Of a stretch of DNA of 39,689 bases, positions 1 to 8,044 are shown one piece after another (position 1 is the first letter of the stretch; each line of letters opens with the position of its first letter). Both the position numbers and the translations under genes were made by a program. The notes under the pieces were generated by a model that was given only the letters and a program-made list of their open reading frames with translations, did no database searches and was not told the DNA's origin. Source of the stretch: Streptomyces mesophilus (GTDB lineage: Bacteria > Actinomycetota > Actinomycetes > Streptomycetales > Streptomycetaceae); the NCBI RefSeq assembly GCF_011044995.1, contig NZ_JAAKZW010000047.1, positions 1-39,689 of the forward strand, read 5' to 3'.

Positions 1-106
1 TTGAGGGGTTAAGGCTCCCAGTAGACGACTGGGTTGATAGGCCGGATGTGGAAGCCCTGTAAAGGGTGGAGCTGACCGGTACTAATAGGCCGAGGGCTTG
101 TCCTCA
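1..106 (+). rRNA. 23S ribosomal RNA, 3' end (partial)
   Basis: The window opens inside the last part of a 23S rRNA gene. The sequence contains the conserved 3'-terminal stretch with GGTACTAATAGGCCGAGGG, and the mature end is placed by eye near the TCCTCA at about 106. The 16S gene and most of the 23S gene lie to the left of the window. The spacer to the 5S (about 107-204) holds no tRNA that I can recognise. Confidence 0.93.
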
Positions 107-204
107 GTTGCTCGCGTCCACTGTGTTGGTTCTGAAATAATGAACAACACGCCTCCCATCCTGGGCCACAGGAGGGTTGAGGCATCGGTTCTAAATTTCA
201 TAGT

Positions 205-323
205 GTTTCGGTGGTCATAGCGTGAGGGAAACGCCCGGTTACATTCCGAACCCGGAAGCTAAGCCTCACAGCGCCGATGGTACTGCAGGGGGGACCCTGT
301 GGGAGAGTAGGACGCCGCCGAAC
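205..323 (+). rRNA. 5S ribosomal RNA
   Basis: This is a complete 5S rRNA of about 119 nt. It begins GTTTCGGTGGTCATAG and ends CGCCGCCGAAC, and these ends pair to form helix I. The internal CCCGGTTACATTCCGAACCCGG and the ACTGCAGGGGGGACCCTG region are typical of Streptomyces 5S. The exact ends could be off by one or two bases. Confidence 0.95.
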
Positions 324-332
324 TAATTGTAG

Positions 333-367
333 AGAAAACCCCCGAGTCATCGACTCGGGGGTTTTCT
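333..367 (+). terminator. rRNA operon terminator
   Basis: A perfect 16-bp inverted repeat (arms 333-348 and 352-367) closes on a 3-nt loop, ATC. The stem has AAAA at its base on the left and TTTTCTTGTTTT following on the right. It lies 10 nt after the 5S and is a textbook intrinsic terminator. It separates the rRNA operon from the convergent DUF58 gene. Confidence 0.92.
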
Positions 368-425
368 TGTTTTCAGGGTCCTTTGAAATTGTGCCCCGGT
401 GGAAAAGGCGCGGGGCGTCCCGCTC

Positions 426-1736
426 TCAAAGCCGGCCGGCGGCCTTGAGAGCGAGGTATGCGTCCGCGAGAGCGGGGGCGAGCTCGTCCGGTGCTGCGTC
501 CACCACTGTGACTCCATGGCGGGTGAGCTTCTCCGCTGTACGACGGCGTTCCGCCTGGGCCTGAGCCGCGGACGCCGCTTCGTAGACGCCGTCCACTGTG
601 CCGCGTGCGGTGGCCATCTTCTGGATGCGGGGATCGGCCACAGCGGCGACGACCACTGTGTGGCCCTTCGTCAGCCGGGGGAGCACAGGGAGCAGACCCT
701 CTTCGACGGGCGCTGCGTCCAAGCTGGTCAGGAGGACGATCAGGGAGCGGCGGGGTGCTGTACTCAATGTGGTCGATGCGAGGCCGCGGGAGTTCGTCTC
801 GACGAGTTCCGGTTCGAGCGTTGCCATCGCGTTGACGAACGACGGGAGGATGTCGCCTGCCGCTTTGCCCTGGACCAGGGCGCGGACGCGGCGGTCGTAG
901 GCGAGGAGGTCCACGCGGTCGCCGGCTCGGGTCGCGAGAGCGGCCAGGAGGAGGGCGGCGTCCATGGCGGCGTCCAGGCGGGGTGCGTCGCCGACGCGGC
1001 CGGCCGAGGTGCGGCCGGTGTCCAGGACCAGGAGGATGCGGCGGTCGCGTTCGGGGCGCCAGGTGCGGACGGCCACCGCCGACTGACGGGCAGTGGCGCG
1101 CCAGTCGATGGACCGGGTGTCGTCGCCGGGCACGTACTCCCTGAGGCTGTCGAACTCGGTGCCCTCGCCGCGGGTCAACAGGCTGGTGCGGCCGTCCAGT
1201 TCACGGAGCCGGGCCAGCTTCGACGGCAGGTGTTTGCGGCTGTGGAAGGGCGGCAGGACGCGGACCGTCCAGGGAACTTTGTGGCTGCCCTGGCGGTTCA
1301 GGAGTCCGAGAGGACCGTATGAGCGGATGGTGATGCGTTCCGCCTCACGGTCGCCGCGACGGGTCGGGGTGAGGCGGGTCGTGACGCGGCGGCGCTCGCC
1401 GGGAGGGGCGTCGACACGATGGCGGGACGCGGTGGTCTCCGTGCCGGGCGTCCAGCTGCTCGGCGGCCAGGCGTCGCGGAGTTGAGCGCGCAGTGGGCGG
1501 CGCGACGGGTTCTCGATCGTGAGCGTGACGTCCGCGGCGTCACCTAGTCGAACTGATGTGTCACCAGATCGGGTGAAGCGGAGCGAACGCACTGGCGCCG
1601 CGAGGGCGTAGTCGCACATCATTGCGAGTGCAAGGGGTGAATTGACCGCGATCAGGCCCGTCCAGCTGGGGGCGAGCAGACCTACGGGGACGGAGCCCAG
1701 GGCCGCGAGCAGGGCGGCCCGACCGGTGAGTGCCAT
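426..1736 (-). CDS. DUF58 domain protein (MoxR-associated, membrane-anchored)
   Basis: The 436-residue protein begins with two hydrophobic segments (about residues 5-22 and 25-45), followed by a beta-rich region and the DUF58 hallmark around residues 193-217 (EGTEF, REYVPGDD, IDWRATAR). A von Willebrand A-like stretch follows (RRILLVLDTGR and the fold after it). DUF58 proteins usually work beside a MoxR ATPase, probably as its substrate or partner in assembling or maturing envelope proteins; the exact activity is not established. The gene starts 12 bp after the moxR stop and is the last gene of this five-gene minus-strand operon, running convergently into the rRNA terminator. In many Streptomyces the operon continues with further membrane genes; here nothing more fits before the rRNA. 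Confidence 0.88.
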   Translation of the reverse strand: MALTGRAALLAALGSVPVGLLAPSWTGLIAVNSPLALAMMCDYALAAPVRSLRFTRSGDTSVRLGDAADVTLTIENPSRRPLRAQLRDAWPPSSWTPGTETTASRHRVDAPPGERRRVTTRLTPTRRGDREAERITIRSYGPLGLLNRQGSHKVPWTVRVLPPFHSRKHLPSKLARLRELDGRTSLLTRGEGTEFDSLREYVPGDDTRSIDWRATARQSAVAVRTWRPERDRRILLVLDTGRTSAGRVGDAPRLDAAMDAALLLAALATRAGDRVDLLAYDRRVRALVQGKAAGDILPSFVNAMATLEPELVETNSRGLASTTLSTAPRRSLIVLLTSLDAAPVEEGLLPVLPRLTKGHTVVVAAVADPRIQKMATARGTVDGVYEAASAAQAQAERRRTAEKLTRHGVTVVDAAPDELAPALADAYLALKAAGRL

Positions 1737-1748
1737 GGGTCCTCGACC

Positions 1749-2732
1749 TCAGCGGGGGACGGGGACGTTGGCGAGGATCGCGGTGATGACGGAGTCGGCG
1801 GTGACGCCTTCCATCTCTGCCTCCGGGCGGAGTTGGATGCGGTGCCGAAGGGTGGGCAGGGCCAGGGCTTTGACGTCGTCGGGCGTGACGTAATCGCGTC
1901 CGGTGAGCCAGGCCCAGGCGCGTGCGGTGGAGAGCAGGGCGGTCGCACCTCGCGGTGAGACGCCAAGGGTGAGGGACGGGGATTCGCGCGTGGCACGGCA
2001 GATGTCCACCACGTAGCCGGTGATTTCGGGGGAGACGGCTGTCTTGGCCACGGCGGCTCGGGCTGCCTCGAGGTCGTCCGGGCCGGCCACGGGGCGGAGG
2101 CCTGCGGCAGTGAGGTCGCGGGGGTTGAAGCCCTCCGCGTGCCGGTTGAGCACGGCGATCTCGTCCTGACGGGACGGAAGGGGGACGTTCAGTTTGAGCA
2201 GGAAGCGGTCGAGCTGTGCTTCCGGGAGGGGGTAAGTGCCTTCGTACTCCACCGGGTTCTGTGTGGCGGCGACGAGGAACGGGTCGGGGAGTGCGCGGGG
2301 GGTGCCGTCGACGGTGACCTGGCGTTCCTCCATGGCCTCGAGGAGGGAGGACTGGGTCTTCGGAGGCGTGCGGTTGATCTCGTCGGCGAGCAGGAGGTTG
2401 GTGAAGACAGGGCCGGGCTGGAAGGAGAACTCCGCGGTACGGGCGTCGTAGACGAGCGAGCCGGTGATGTCGCTGGGCATCAGGTCAGGGGTGAACTGGA
2501 CGCGCTTGGTGTCGAGTTCGAGAGCCGAGGCGAGGGCGCGTACGAGAAGGGTCTTCGCGACGCCGGGGACGCCTTCGAGCAGGACGTGGCCGCGGCACAG
2601 GAGGGCGACCACCAGGCCGGTGACCGCCGGGTCCTGGCCGACCACGGCCTTCGCGATCTCGGCGCGCAGGGCCTCCAGGGAGGCGCGGGCGCGGTCCGCG
2701 TTCCCGGGGGTGTCGGAGATCGGGGCGCTCAT
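1749..2732 (-). CDS. MoxR-family AAA+ ATPase
   Basis: The 327-residue AAA+ ATPase has Walker A at residues 54-61 (GVPGVAKT), Walker B at 113-121 (LLLADEINR), a sensor-1 region (ATQNPVEYEGTYPLPEAQLDRF, about 155-176) and a C-terminal lid domain. This is the usual length and order of the MoxR family (AAA_3 plus AAA_lid_2). MoxR proteins are chaperone-like ATPases that act on partner proteins with DUF58 or VWA domains. The ATG overlaps the stop of the upstream DUF4350 gene by 4 bp (ATGA), so translation is coupled. The downstream DUF58 gene is the expected partner. Confidence 0.95.
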   Translation of the reverse strand: MSAPISDTPGNADRARASLEALRAEIAKAVVGQDPAVTGLVVALLCRGHVLLEGVPGVAKTLLVRALASALELDTKRVQFTPDLMPSDITGSLVYDARTAEFSFQPGPVFTNLLLADEINRTPPKTQSSLLEAMEERQVTVDGTPRALPDPFLVAATQNPVEYEGTYPLPEAQLDRFLLKLNVPLPSRQDEIAVLNRHAEGFNPRDLTAAGLRPVAGPDDLEAARAAVAKTAVSPEITGYVVDICRATRESPSLTLGVSPRGATALLSTARAWAWLTGRDYVTPDDVKALALPTLRHRIQLRPEAEMEGVTADSVITAILANVPVPR

Positions 2733-3910
2733 GAAGTGCGTACCTCTCTTTCGAGGGCGTCGAGTTGGTCGGCGAGGGCGATCAGAGCGGCGTCGTCGCC
2801 AGGAGGTGGGCCGAAGAGAAGCGAGTGCAGGTCCCTGGCTCCGTCGGGGAGCTGGGCGGACAGCGCGGGGAGCATCTCCTCCGGGCTGTGGGCGTGGGAG
2901 GGCGGGACACCGACGAGAGGAGCAAGACGGGTGAGGGCTGCCGTGCGGAGTGCGCTCGCGGCGCGGTCGCGGGCGTTGCCCTTGCGGTAGAGGCGAGCTC
3001 TGCCTTCGACGGCCTCGGAGGCGCGGATGGCCACGGGCAGCCGCTCCGGGACCAGGGGGCCGAGTCGGCGGGCGCGCCAGAGCGCGGCCAGGGCTGCCGC
3101 CAGGGCGAGTTGGAGCGTGCCCCAGAGCCAGCCGGAAGGGATCAGGTCGAAGAAGCTGCGGTCGCCGCCATCGGTGGCCGCCGCGTCACCCAGTGAGGGG
3201 AGGTACCAGACCAGATGCGGGCGGGAACCGAGGAGTTGAAGGGCGAGCGAGGCGTTGCCGCGGTCGTCGAGCAGATCGTTGTAGAGGAAGCGGGGGCCGC
3301 CGAGCACCACGGTCTCGCCGTCGCCGGTGGGCAGGTGCACCAGCGTGGCCTCGCCGCCCTCCGGGTAGCAGGACGTGGCCTGTTCGGCCGTGGTGGTGTA
3401 GCGCATGCCGCCTGTGTCGGCGTCGCCGGCGCGGGTGGCCTCCGGAAGCGCACAGGCGGGCCGCAGCGCCGCATCGACGCCGGGCATCGATGCCGCCACG
3501 CCGGGTGCGAGCCGGTCGACGGAGGCAGGGCCGGGCGAGATCAGAAGGGTGCGACCGCCGGAGTTGTGCGTCGCCTCGTACAGCGCTGTCTGCTGTTTTT
3601 CCGTGAGGAGGTCGGGGGAGGCGATCAAGAGGGTCGTGTCGAGGCCGGCGGCTTCGGCTGCCGCGTCGGTGGTGGTGACGACGCGGGTGTCGACGCCCCT
3701 GTCCTTGAGGAGTTCGGCCACGGCACGGCTGCCGGAGGGATCGAAGGAGCGCGGGTCGAGGCGGCCGTGCTGCTCGTTCGACTGGACGGCTGCGATGACG
3801 ACGCCGGCGATCAGCAACACGGTGAGCGCGAGCAGCAGTCCGCGGGAGCGGGTCCACACTTGGCGGGCGGTGGGGGAGGCCGAGGTGGTGGCGTGGGTGG
3901 CCTCGGTCAT
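2729..3910 (-). CDS. DUF4350 domain membrane protein
   Basis: The protein has 393 residues. A transmembrane helix lies near residues 24-44 (LLLALTVLLIAGVVIAAV), followed by a long soluble domain that resembles the GldG/glutamine-amidotransferase-like fold of DUF4350 (the early DPRSFDPSGSRAVAELLKDRGV segment is typical). A second helix lies around residue 265-285 (LWGTLQLALAAALAALW), then a basic, helical C-terminal part. It sits between DUF4129 and moxR with 4-bp overlaps on both sides (ATGA at 2729-2732 and 3907-3910). The context suggests a membrane component working with MoxR/DUF58. No catalytic residues are evident and the function is unknown. Confidence 0.87.
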   Translation of the reverse strand: MTEATHATTSASPTARQVWTRSRGLLLALTVLLIAGVVIAAVQSNEQHGRLDPRSFDPSGSRAVAELLKDRGVDTRVVTTTDAAAEAAGLDTTLLIASPDLLTEKQQTALYEATHNSGGRTLLISPGPASVDRLAPGVAASMPGVDAALRPACALPEATRAGDADTGGMRYTTTAEQATSCYPEGGEATLVHLPTGDGETVVLGGPRFLYNDLLDDRGNASLALQLLGSRPHLVWYLPSLGDAAATDGGDRSFFDLIPSGWLWGTLQLALAAALAALWRARRLGPLVPERLPVAIRASEAVEGRARLYRKGNARDRAASALRTAALTRLAPLVGVPPSHAHSPEEMLPALSAQLPDGARDLHSLLFGPPPGDDAALIALADQLDALEREVRTS

Positions 3911-4599
3911 TCGACGGCCCCCTGGGCGGCCCCGCTGAGGGCGGGCCGGGTCTGTTCGAGATCGCGGTCCAGCTCCGTCAGGCGCCGGTACGCGGACTCG
4001 TCCGCCGTACGGCCGCCGTATGTGACGTCGTCGAACGTGCGGGCTGCCGCGCGCAGTCGGTCCGTATGGGCGGGCAGGGCGCGGCCGGCTTCCGCGGCGG
4101 CCTCGTCGGCCGTGCGGCCGGGGCGTACGTCGAGGAGCGCGCGTTCCTCGAGGGAGCGGACGACGGCGCGCATGCGCTCCTGTACCGCCTGGGTCCAGTG
4201 CTGGGCCGCGGCATGGGCTTCGGCGGCGGCGCGGTGTTCAGCGGCGCTGCGCGGGCCGCCATCGAACAACTGGGCCGACGTGGTGGGCGAGCGGTGGGGG
4301 GTGCCGAGCCGCCACCAGAGGGCGGCCACGAGCAGCAGGACGAATACAAGGATGACGAGCAGGCCGAGCGCGCCACCAGGGGTGGCTCCTGAAGCGGCGC
4401 TGAAGAGGTCGCTGATCCACTCCCAGAGGCGATCCAGGATGCGCTCGAACAGGCTCGGATCGTTCTGGTGGTACCGCGGGTCGGACAGTTCGCGCTCGGC
4501 GGCCTCCCGGGCCGGATCGCGCGGGATCGTCACCGGCGGTTCCTCACCGGTGAACGGCCGCAGTGCTGCTGTGTGCGTGACTCCCCCCGACACGATCAC
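3907..4599 (-). CDS. DUF4129 domain membrane protein
   Basis: The 230-residue protein starts with GTG, 4 bp after the preceding stop, with a GGGAG ribosome-binding site inside the end of the upstream gene. An N-terminal region is followed by an acidic/aromatic amphipathic stretch (RILDRLWEWISDLFS), one transmembrane helix around residues 74-95 (ALGLLVILVFVLLLVAALWW) and a cytoplasmic helical domain with the DUF4129 pattern (Q-ERMRAVVRSLEERALLDVRPGRTADE, then ADESAYRRL). DUF4129 is often the C-terminal part of transglutaminase-like membrane proteins; here it is free-standing. The gene is co-transcribed with its moxR neighbours. The biochemical role is not known. Confidence 0.86.
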   Translation of the reverse strand: MIVSGGVTHTAALRPFTGEEPPVTIPRDPAREAAERELSDPRYHQNDPSLFERILDRLWEWISDLFSAASGATPGGALGLLVILVFVLLLVAALWWRLGTPHRSPTTSAQLFDGGPRSAAEHRAAAEAHAAAQHWTQAVQERMRAVVRSLEERALLDVRPGRTADEAAAEAGRALPAHTDRLRAAARTFDDVTYGGRTADESAYRRLTELDRDLEQTRPALSGAAQGAVE

Positions 4600-4603
4600 C
4601 GCA

Positions 4604-5881
4604 TCAGCTCCCGGGCTGCGGGCCGGAGGTTCCGGGGCCCGACTGCTGGAGACCGGCCGCGCGGGCGAGCTCCAGGTCGAGGGCCTCGCGACGGATCCGC
4701 AGATCGATGTAGAGCAGCACGCTGACGCCCGCGGTGATCGGGAACGCGAGCATCGAGCCGACGACCGATCCGATGCCGGTGATGATCAGGAAGGTCCAGC
4801 CGGCGTCGCCGCCGGCTTCGAGGAAGCCGCCGATGCCTTCGCCGCTCAGGGCACCTGCCAGGAACGAGAACGGGATGACGATGATCGACACCACGATGTT
4901 CACGAGGATCGCGGCGAGCAGCTGAATGCCGAAGACCCGCCACCAGGAGCCGTTCACGAGCTTGGCCGAGCGCGACAGGGACTTGCGGACCGTCTGCTTC
5001 TCCAGCATCAGGGCCGGCGAGGAGAGCGAGAAGCGGACAAGGAGCCAGATCGCGACGACCAGCGCGGCGAGGCCGCCCAGGACGGCCAGCGTGGCGCCGC
5101 CTTCCGAGGAGCCGGCCACGGCCACGAGGATGCCCGGCAGGGTCCCGACCGCGACGATCCCTGCTCCGATCAGCGGCAGCAGGAAGGTCAGGCCGAGCAG
5201 ACGCGGCACCTGAGGCCGGGCGTCCTGCCAGGCCTCGCCGATCGTGACCGACTTACCGAGCACCGCACGGCTGGTGACCATGGTCAGCAGCGCCGTCACG
5301 ACGAAGGTGGCGAGCAGCGAGAGCAGGAGCAGGACGCCGGAGTCGCGCATGACGGTGCCGGTGGCGCTGAGCAGCTCACTGGCGGTGGCGTTGGGGTCCT
5401 CGAGGACCGCCGTGCTGGCGCCGCTGTTCAGGACGAGGCCCTGCAGCAGGATCGCCACGATCTCGGTGATCACCGCCACGGTCAGGGAGATGCCGAGCAC
5501 GGTGCGCCAGTGCGCGCGCATCGTGGAGACCGCGCCGTCGAGGATCTCGCCGACGCCCAGCGGGCGGAGCGGGATGACACCGGGCTTGGCCGCCGCCGGC
5601 GGCGCGTTCCAGCCGCCGCCCCAGCCGGGGCCCCGGCCGGGCGGTGCGGTGGGGCCGCCCCACTGCTGAGGTCCGGGTGCGGGCTGCTGACCCGGTACGC
5701 CGGGGGCGGACCACTGGCCGGCGGGCGGCTGCTGCTTGGACCACTTGTCCTGGACGGTGTCCTGCGGGTCTGCGGGCTCGGCGGGGCGGGGCACGGCGTG
5801 ATCCTCTCCAGAGGGCTGCCCGTCGGGCTTCCCATCGGAGGGGGCAGATCCGGGCGAGGCCCAGCCCGGAGTGTCGTTCAT
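4604..5881 (-). CDS. multi-pass membrane protein, glycerophosphodiesterase membrane-domain-like
   Basis: The 425-residue reading uses the ATG at 5881, which has a good GAAGGAG site about 8 nt upstream; the frame stays open further upstream but no codon there has a comparable site. The first 110 residues are hydrophilic and rich in Pro, Gly and Gln and are probably disordered and cytoplasmic. The rest has about six hydrophobic helices arranged in pairs, starting near GVIPLRPLGVGEILDGAVSTMR, a segment typical of actinobacterial proteins annotated as glycerophosphoryl diester phosphodiesterase membrane domain. I see no phosphodiesterase catalytic domain, so this is a membrane domain only. It is the first gene of the moxR operon and is divergent from mtnA across 149 bp (5882-6030), which must contain both promoters. 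Confidence 0.85.
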   Translation of the reverse strand: MNDTPGWASPGSAPSDGKPDGQPSGEDHAVPRPAEPADPQDTVQDKWSKQQPPAGQWSAPGVPGQQPAPGPQQWGGPTAPPGRGPGWGGGWNAPPAAAKPGVIPLRPLGVGEILDGAVSTMRAHWRTVLGISLTVAVITEIVAILLQGLVLNSGASTAVLEDPNATASELLSATGTVMRDSGVLLLLSLLATFVVTALLTMVTSRAVLGKSVTIGEAWQDARPQVPRLLGLTFLLPLIGAGIVAVGTLPGILVAVAGSSEGGATLAVLGGLAALVVAIWLLVRFSLSSPALMLEKQTVRKSLSRSAKLVNGSWWRVFGIQLLAAILVNIVVSIIVIPFSFLAGALSGEGIGGFLEAGGDAGWTFLIITGIGSVVGSMLAFPITAGVSVLLYIDLRIRREALDLELARAAGLQQSGPGTSGPQPGS

Positions 5882-6030
5882 CGTCGCTCCTTCACGGTGC
5901 CCGTCCGCATGTGCGGCGGCAGGTTGGCAGCCATCGTGCCACGGCATACCCGTTCGTGGGCCGGGCAGGCAGGGCACTGCATTGGCTGTGCACCTTCAAT
6001 TGTCCCTCGGGTACGGGGCAGACTGGACGG

Positions 6031-7191
6031 ATGGCTGATCAGTACGCACCATCCCTCAAGGACGGCCGGCCCGAGTTCATCCCTGCGATCCGGTGGGAGG
6101 AGCCACCCGAAGGGCCCGTACTCGTGCTCCTCGATCAGACCCGGCTTCCGGCCGAGGAAGTCGAGTGGGTGTGCACCGACGCCCCTGCTCTCGTGCAGGC
6201 GATCCAGTCGCTGGCGGTGCGCGGTGCCCCGGTGCTCGGGATCGCGGGCGCCTACGGAGTGGCGCTGGCCGCGGTGCGCGGCTTCGACGTCGAGGAGGCC
6301 GCGCACGCCCTGGCCACCGCGCGGCCCACCGCGGTCAACCTCGCCCGGGGCGTGGAGCGTGCGCGCGATGCGCATCGGGCGGCGCTCCAGGACGGCGCGG
6401 ACCAGGCCGAGGCGGCCGCGGCGGCGCTCGCCGAGGCGCGGGCCCTGCACCGTGAGGACGCGGAGGCCTCGCGGCGGATGGCGGGGCACGGTCTCGAGCT
6501 GCTCGACGAGCTGTTGTCGGGCGGCACGCACCGGATCCTCACGCACTGCAATACGGGGGCGCTGGTCTCCGGTGGTGAGGGCACGGCCTTCGCCGTGGCG
6601 CTTGAGGCCCACCGGGGCGGGCGGCTGCGGCGGCTCTGGGTGGACGAGACCCGGCCGCTGCTGCAGGGCGCTCGGCTCACCGCGTACGAAGCGGCGCGCA
6701 ATGACATGCCGTACACCTTGCTGACCGACAACGCGGCGGGCTCGCTCTTCGCGTCGGGAGAGGTGGACGCGGTGCTGATCGGTGCGGACCGGATCGCGGC
6801 GGACGGGGCGGTGGCGAACAAGGTGGGGAGCTATCCGCTCGCCGTGCTGGCCCGCTATCACCATGTGCCGTTCATCGTGGTCGCACCGCTGAGCACCGTC
6901 GACGAGGACACCCCGGACGGGGCTTCGATCGAGGTCGAGCAGCGGGCCGGGCAGGAGGTGACGGAGTTCGCCGCGCCGCAGCTGCCGACGGCCGGTGTCG
7001 AGCCAGGGGGTGGGATCCCGGTGGCGCCGCTGGGCACGCAGGCGTACAACCCGGCGTTCGATGTGACACCGGCGGAGCTCGTGACCGCGATCGTCACCGA
7101 ACATGGTGTGGTGTCTCCGGTCACTGCCGATGCGCTGGCGGAGCTGTGTGCGCGAGGTCTGCGGGAGCGGGAAGGGGTTCACAAGGGGTGA
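6031..7191 (+). CDS. mtnA: S-methyl-5-thioribose-1-phosphate isomerase
   Basis: This cytosolic aldose-ketose isomerase of the methionine salvage pathway converts methylthioribose-1-phosphate to methylthioribulose-1-phosphate. The 386-residue length is normal for the family. Visible signatures are RGAPVLGIAGAYGVALA (about 64-80), the catalytic-cysteine segment THCNTGAL with Cys173, DETRPLLQGARLTAYE, and GADRIAADG with the catalytic Asp253. NKVGSYPLA and the C-terminal PAFDVTP segment follow. These also separate it from eIF2B regulatory subunits, which share the fold. The ATG at 6031 gives the expected N-terminus; no strong ribosome-binding site precedes it. No other salvage gene is adjacent. 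Confidence 0.95.
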   Translation: MADQYAPSLKDGRPEFIPAIRWEEPPEGPVLVLLDQTRLPAEEVEWVCTDAPALVQAIQSLAVRGAPVLGIAGAYGVALAAVRGFDVEEAAHALATARPTAVNLARGVERARDAHRAALQDGADQAEAAAAALAEARALHREDAEASRRMAGHGLELLDELLSGGTHRILTHCNTGALVSGGEGTAFAVALEAHRGGRLRRLWVDETRPLLQGARLTAYEAARNDMPYTLLTDNAAGSLFASGEVDAVLIGADRIAADGAVANKVGSYPLAVLARYHHVPFIVVAPLSTVDEDTPDGASIEVEQRAGQEVTEFAAPQLPTAGVEPGGGIPVAPLGTQAYNPAFDVTPAELVTAIVTEHGVVSPVTADALAELCARGLREREGVHKG

Positions 7192-7298
7192 GGTTTCGGC
7201 CGAACTCCGTTGTTCCGGACGCCGATTCGGCGCGCAGGCGGATTTGCGTGTCGGCGTCCGTGCACAGGGGCAGACAGTGACTGCTCCGGGCGACTAGC

Positions 7299-7314
7299 GT
7301 CACGAGCCCGTGAC
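7299..7314. promoter_or_regulatory. inverted repeat upstream of mtrA
   Basis: GTCAC-GAGCCC-GTGAC is a perfect 5-bp inverted repeat with a 6-nt spacer, 40 bp before the mtrA start. MtrA-type regulators recognise short GTnAC-like half-sites, so autoregulation is conceivable, but a 5-bp repeat can occur by chance in this base composition. This is inference only. Confidence 0.3.
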
Positions 7315-7353
7315 CTACCTCACCAGGGCCTACTCCGCCGTTACAAGAATGGG

Positions 7354-8043
7354 ATGATGTCGTCTATGAAGGGACGAGTCCTTGTCGTCGACGACGACAC
7401 CGCGCTGGCCGAGATGCTCGGCATTGTGCTGCGTGGAGAAGGTTTTGAGCCGTCGTTCGTAGCTGACGGAGACAAGGCGCTGGCTGCCTTCAGGGAGGCC
7501 AAGCCCGATCTGGTGCTGCTCGACCTGATGCTGCCCGGACGTGACGGCATCGAGGTCTGCCGTCTCATCCGGGCCGAGTCCGGCGTGCCGATCGTGATGC
7601 TCACCGCCAAGAGCGACACCGTGGATGTGGTGGTCGGGCTCGAATCGGGCGCGGACGACTACATCGTGAAGCCGTTCAAGCCGAAGGAGCTCGTGGCCCG
7701 TATCCGGGCGCGGCTGCGGAGGTCCGAGGAGCCCGCGCCGGAGCAGCTGACCATCGGTGACCTCGTCATCGACGTGGCCGGCCACTCGGTCAAGCGGGAC
7801 GGGTCGTCGATCGCGCTGACGCCGCTCGAGTTCGACCTCCTGGTCGCGCTGGCCCGTAAGCCGTGGCAGGTGTTCACCCGTGAGGTGCTGCTCGAGCAGG
7901 TGTGGGGCTACCGGCATGCGGCGGACACGCGTCTGGTCAATGTGCATGTGCAGCGGTTGCGTTCGAAGGTCGAGAAGGACCCCGAGCGCCCCGAGATCGT
8001 GGTGACCGTACGCGGCGTCGGCTACAAGGCCGGACCGAGCTGA
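7354..8043 (+). CDS. mtrA: response regulator MtrA (OmpR/PhoB family)
   Basis: The 229-residue regulator has a receiver domain (acidic pocket DDD at 13-15, phospho-acceptor Asp57 in LLDLMLPG, Thr in VMLTAKSD, Lys in YIVKPFKP) and a C-terminal winged helix (LTPLEFDLLVALARKPWQVFTREVLL, then DTRLVNVHVQRLRSK). It is nearly identical to what I know of Streptomyces MtrA. With MtrB it forms the conserved actinobacterial system linking cell wall, osmotic state, DNA replication and, in Streptomyces, development and antibiotic production. The start is chosen at the first ATG of the MMSSMKG run; ATG 7357 or 7366 would shorten it by 1 or 4 residues, and no clear ribosome-binding site settles it. The next gene begins one base after the stop. 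Confidence 0.97.
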   Translation: MMSSMKGRVLVVDDDTALAEMLGIVLRGEGFEPSFVADGDKALAAFREAKPDLVLLDLMLPGRDGIEVCRLIRAESGVPIVMLTAKSDTVDVVVGLESGADDYIVKPFKPKELVARIRARLRRSEEPAPEQLTIGDLVIDVAGHSVKRDGSSIALTPLEFDLLVALARKPWQVFTREVLLEQVWGYRHAADTRLVNVHVQRLRSKVEKDPERPEIVVTVRGVGYKAGPS

Positions 8044-8044
8044 C

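Noticed and set aside
107..204. tRNA in the 23S-5S spacer
   Set aside because: No cloverleaf or TTC-arm pattern could be found in the 98 nt.
3215..6724. Plus-strand frame open for 1169 codons
   Set aside because: It is antisense to four well-supported genes and runs on into mtnA in another frame; its composition (Arg/Gly/Ala/Gln-rich without domains) is that of a high-GC shadow frame.
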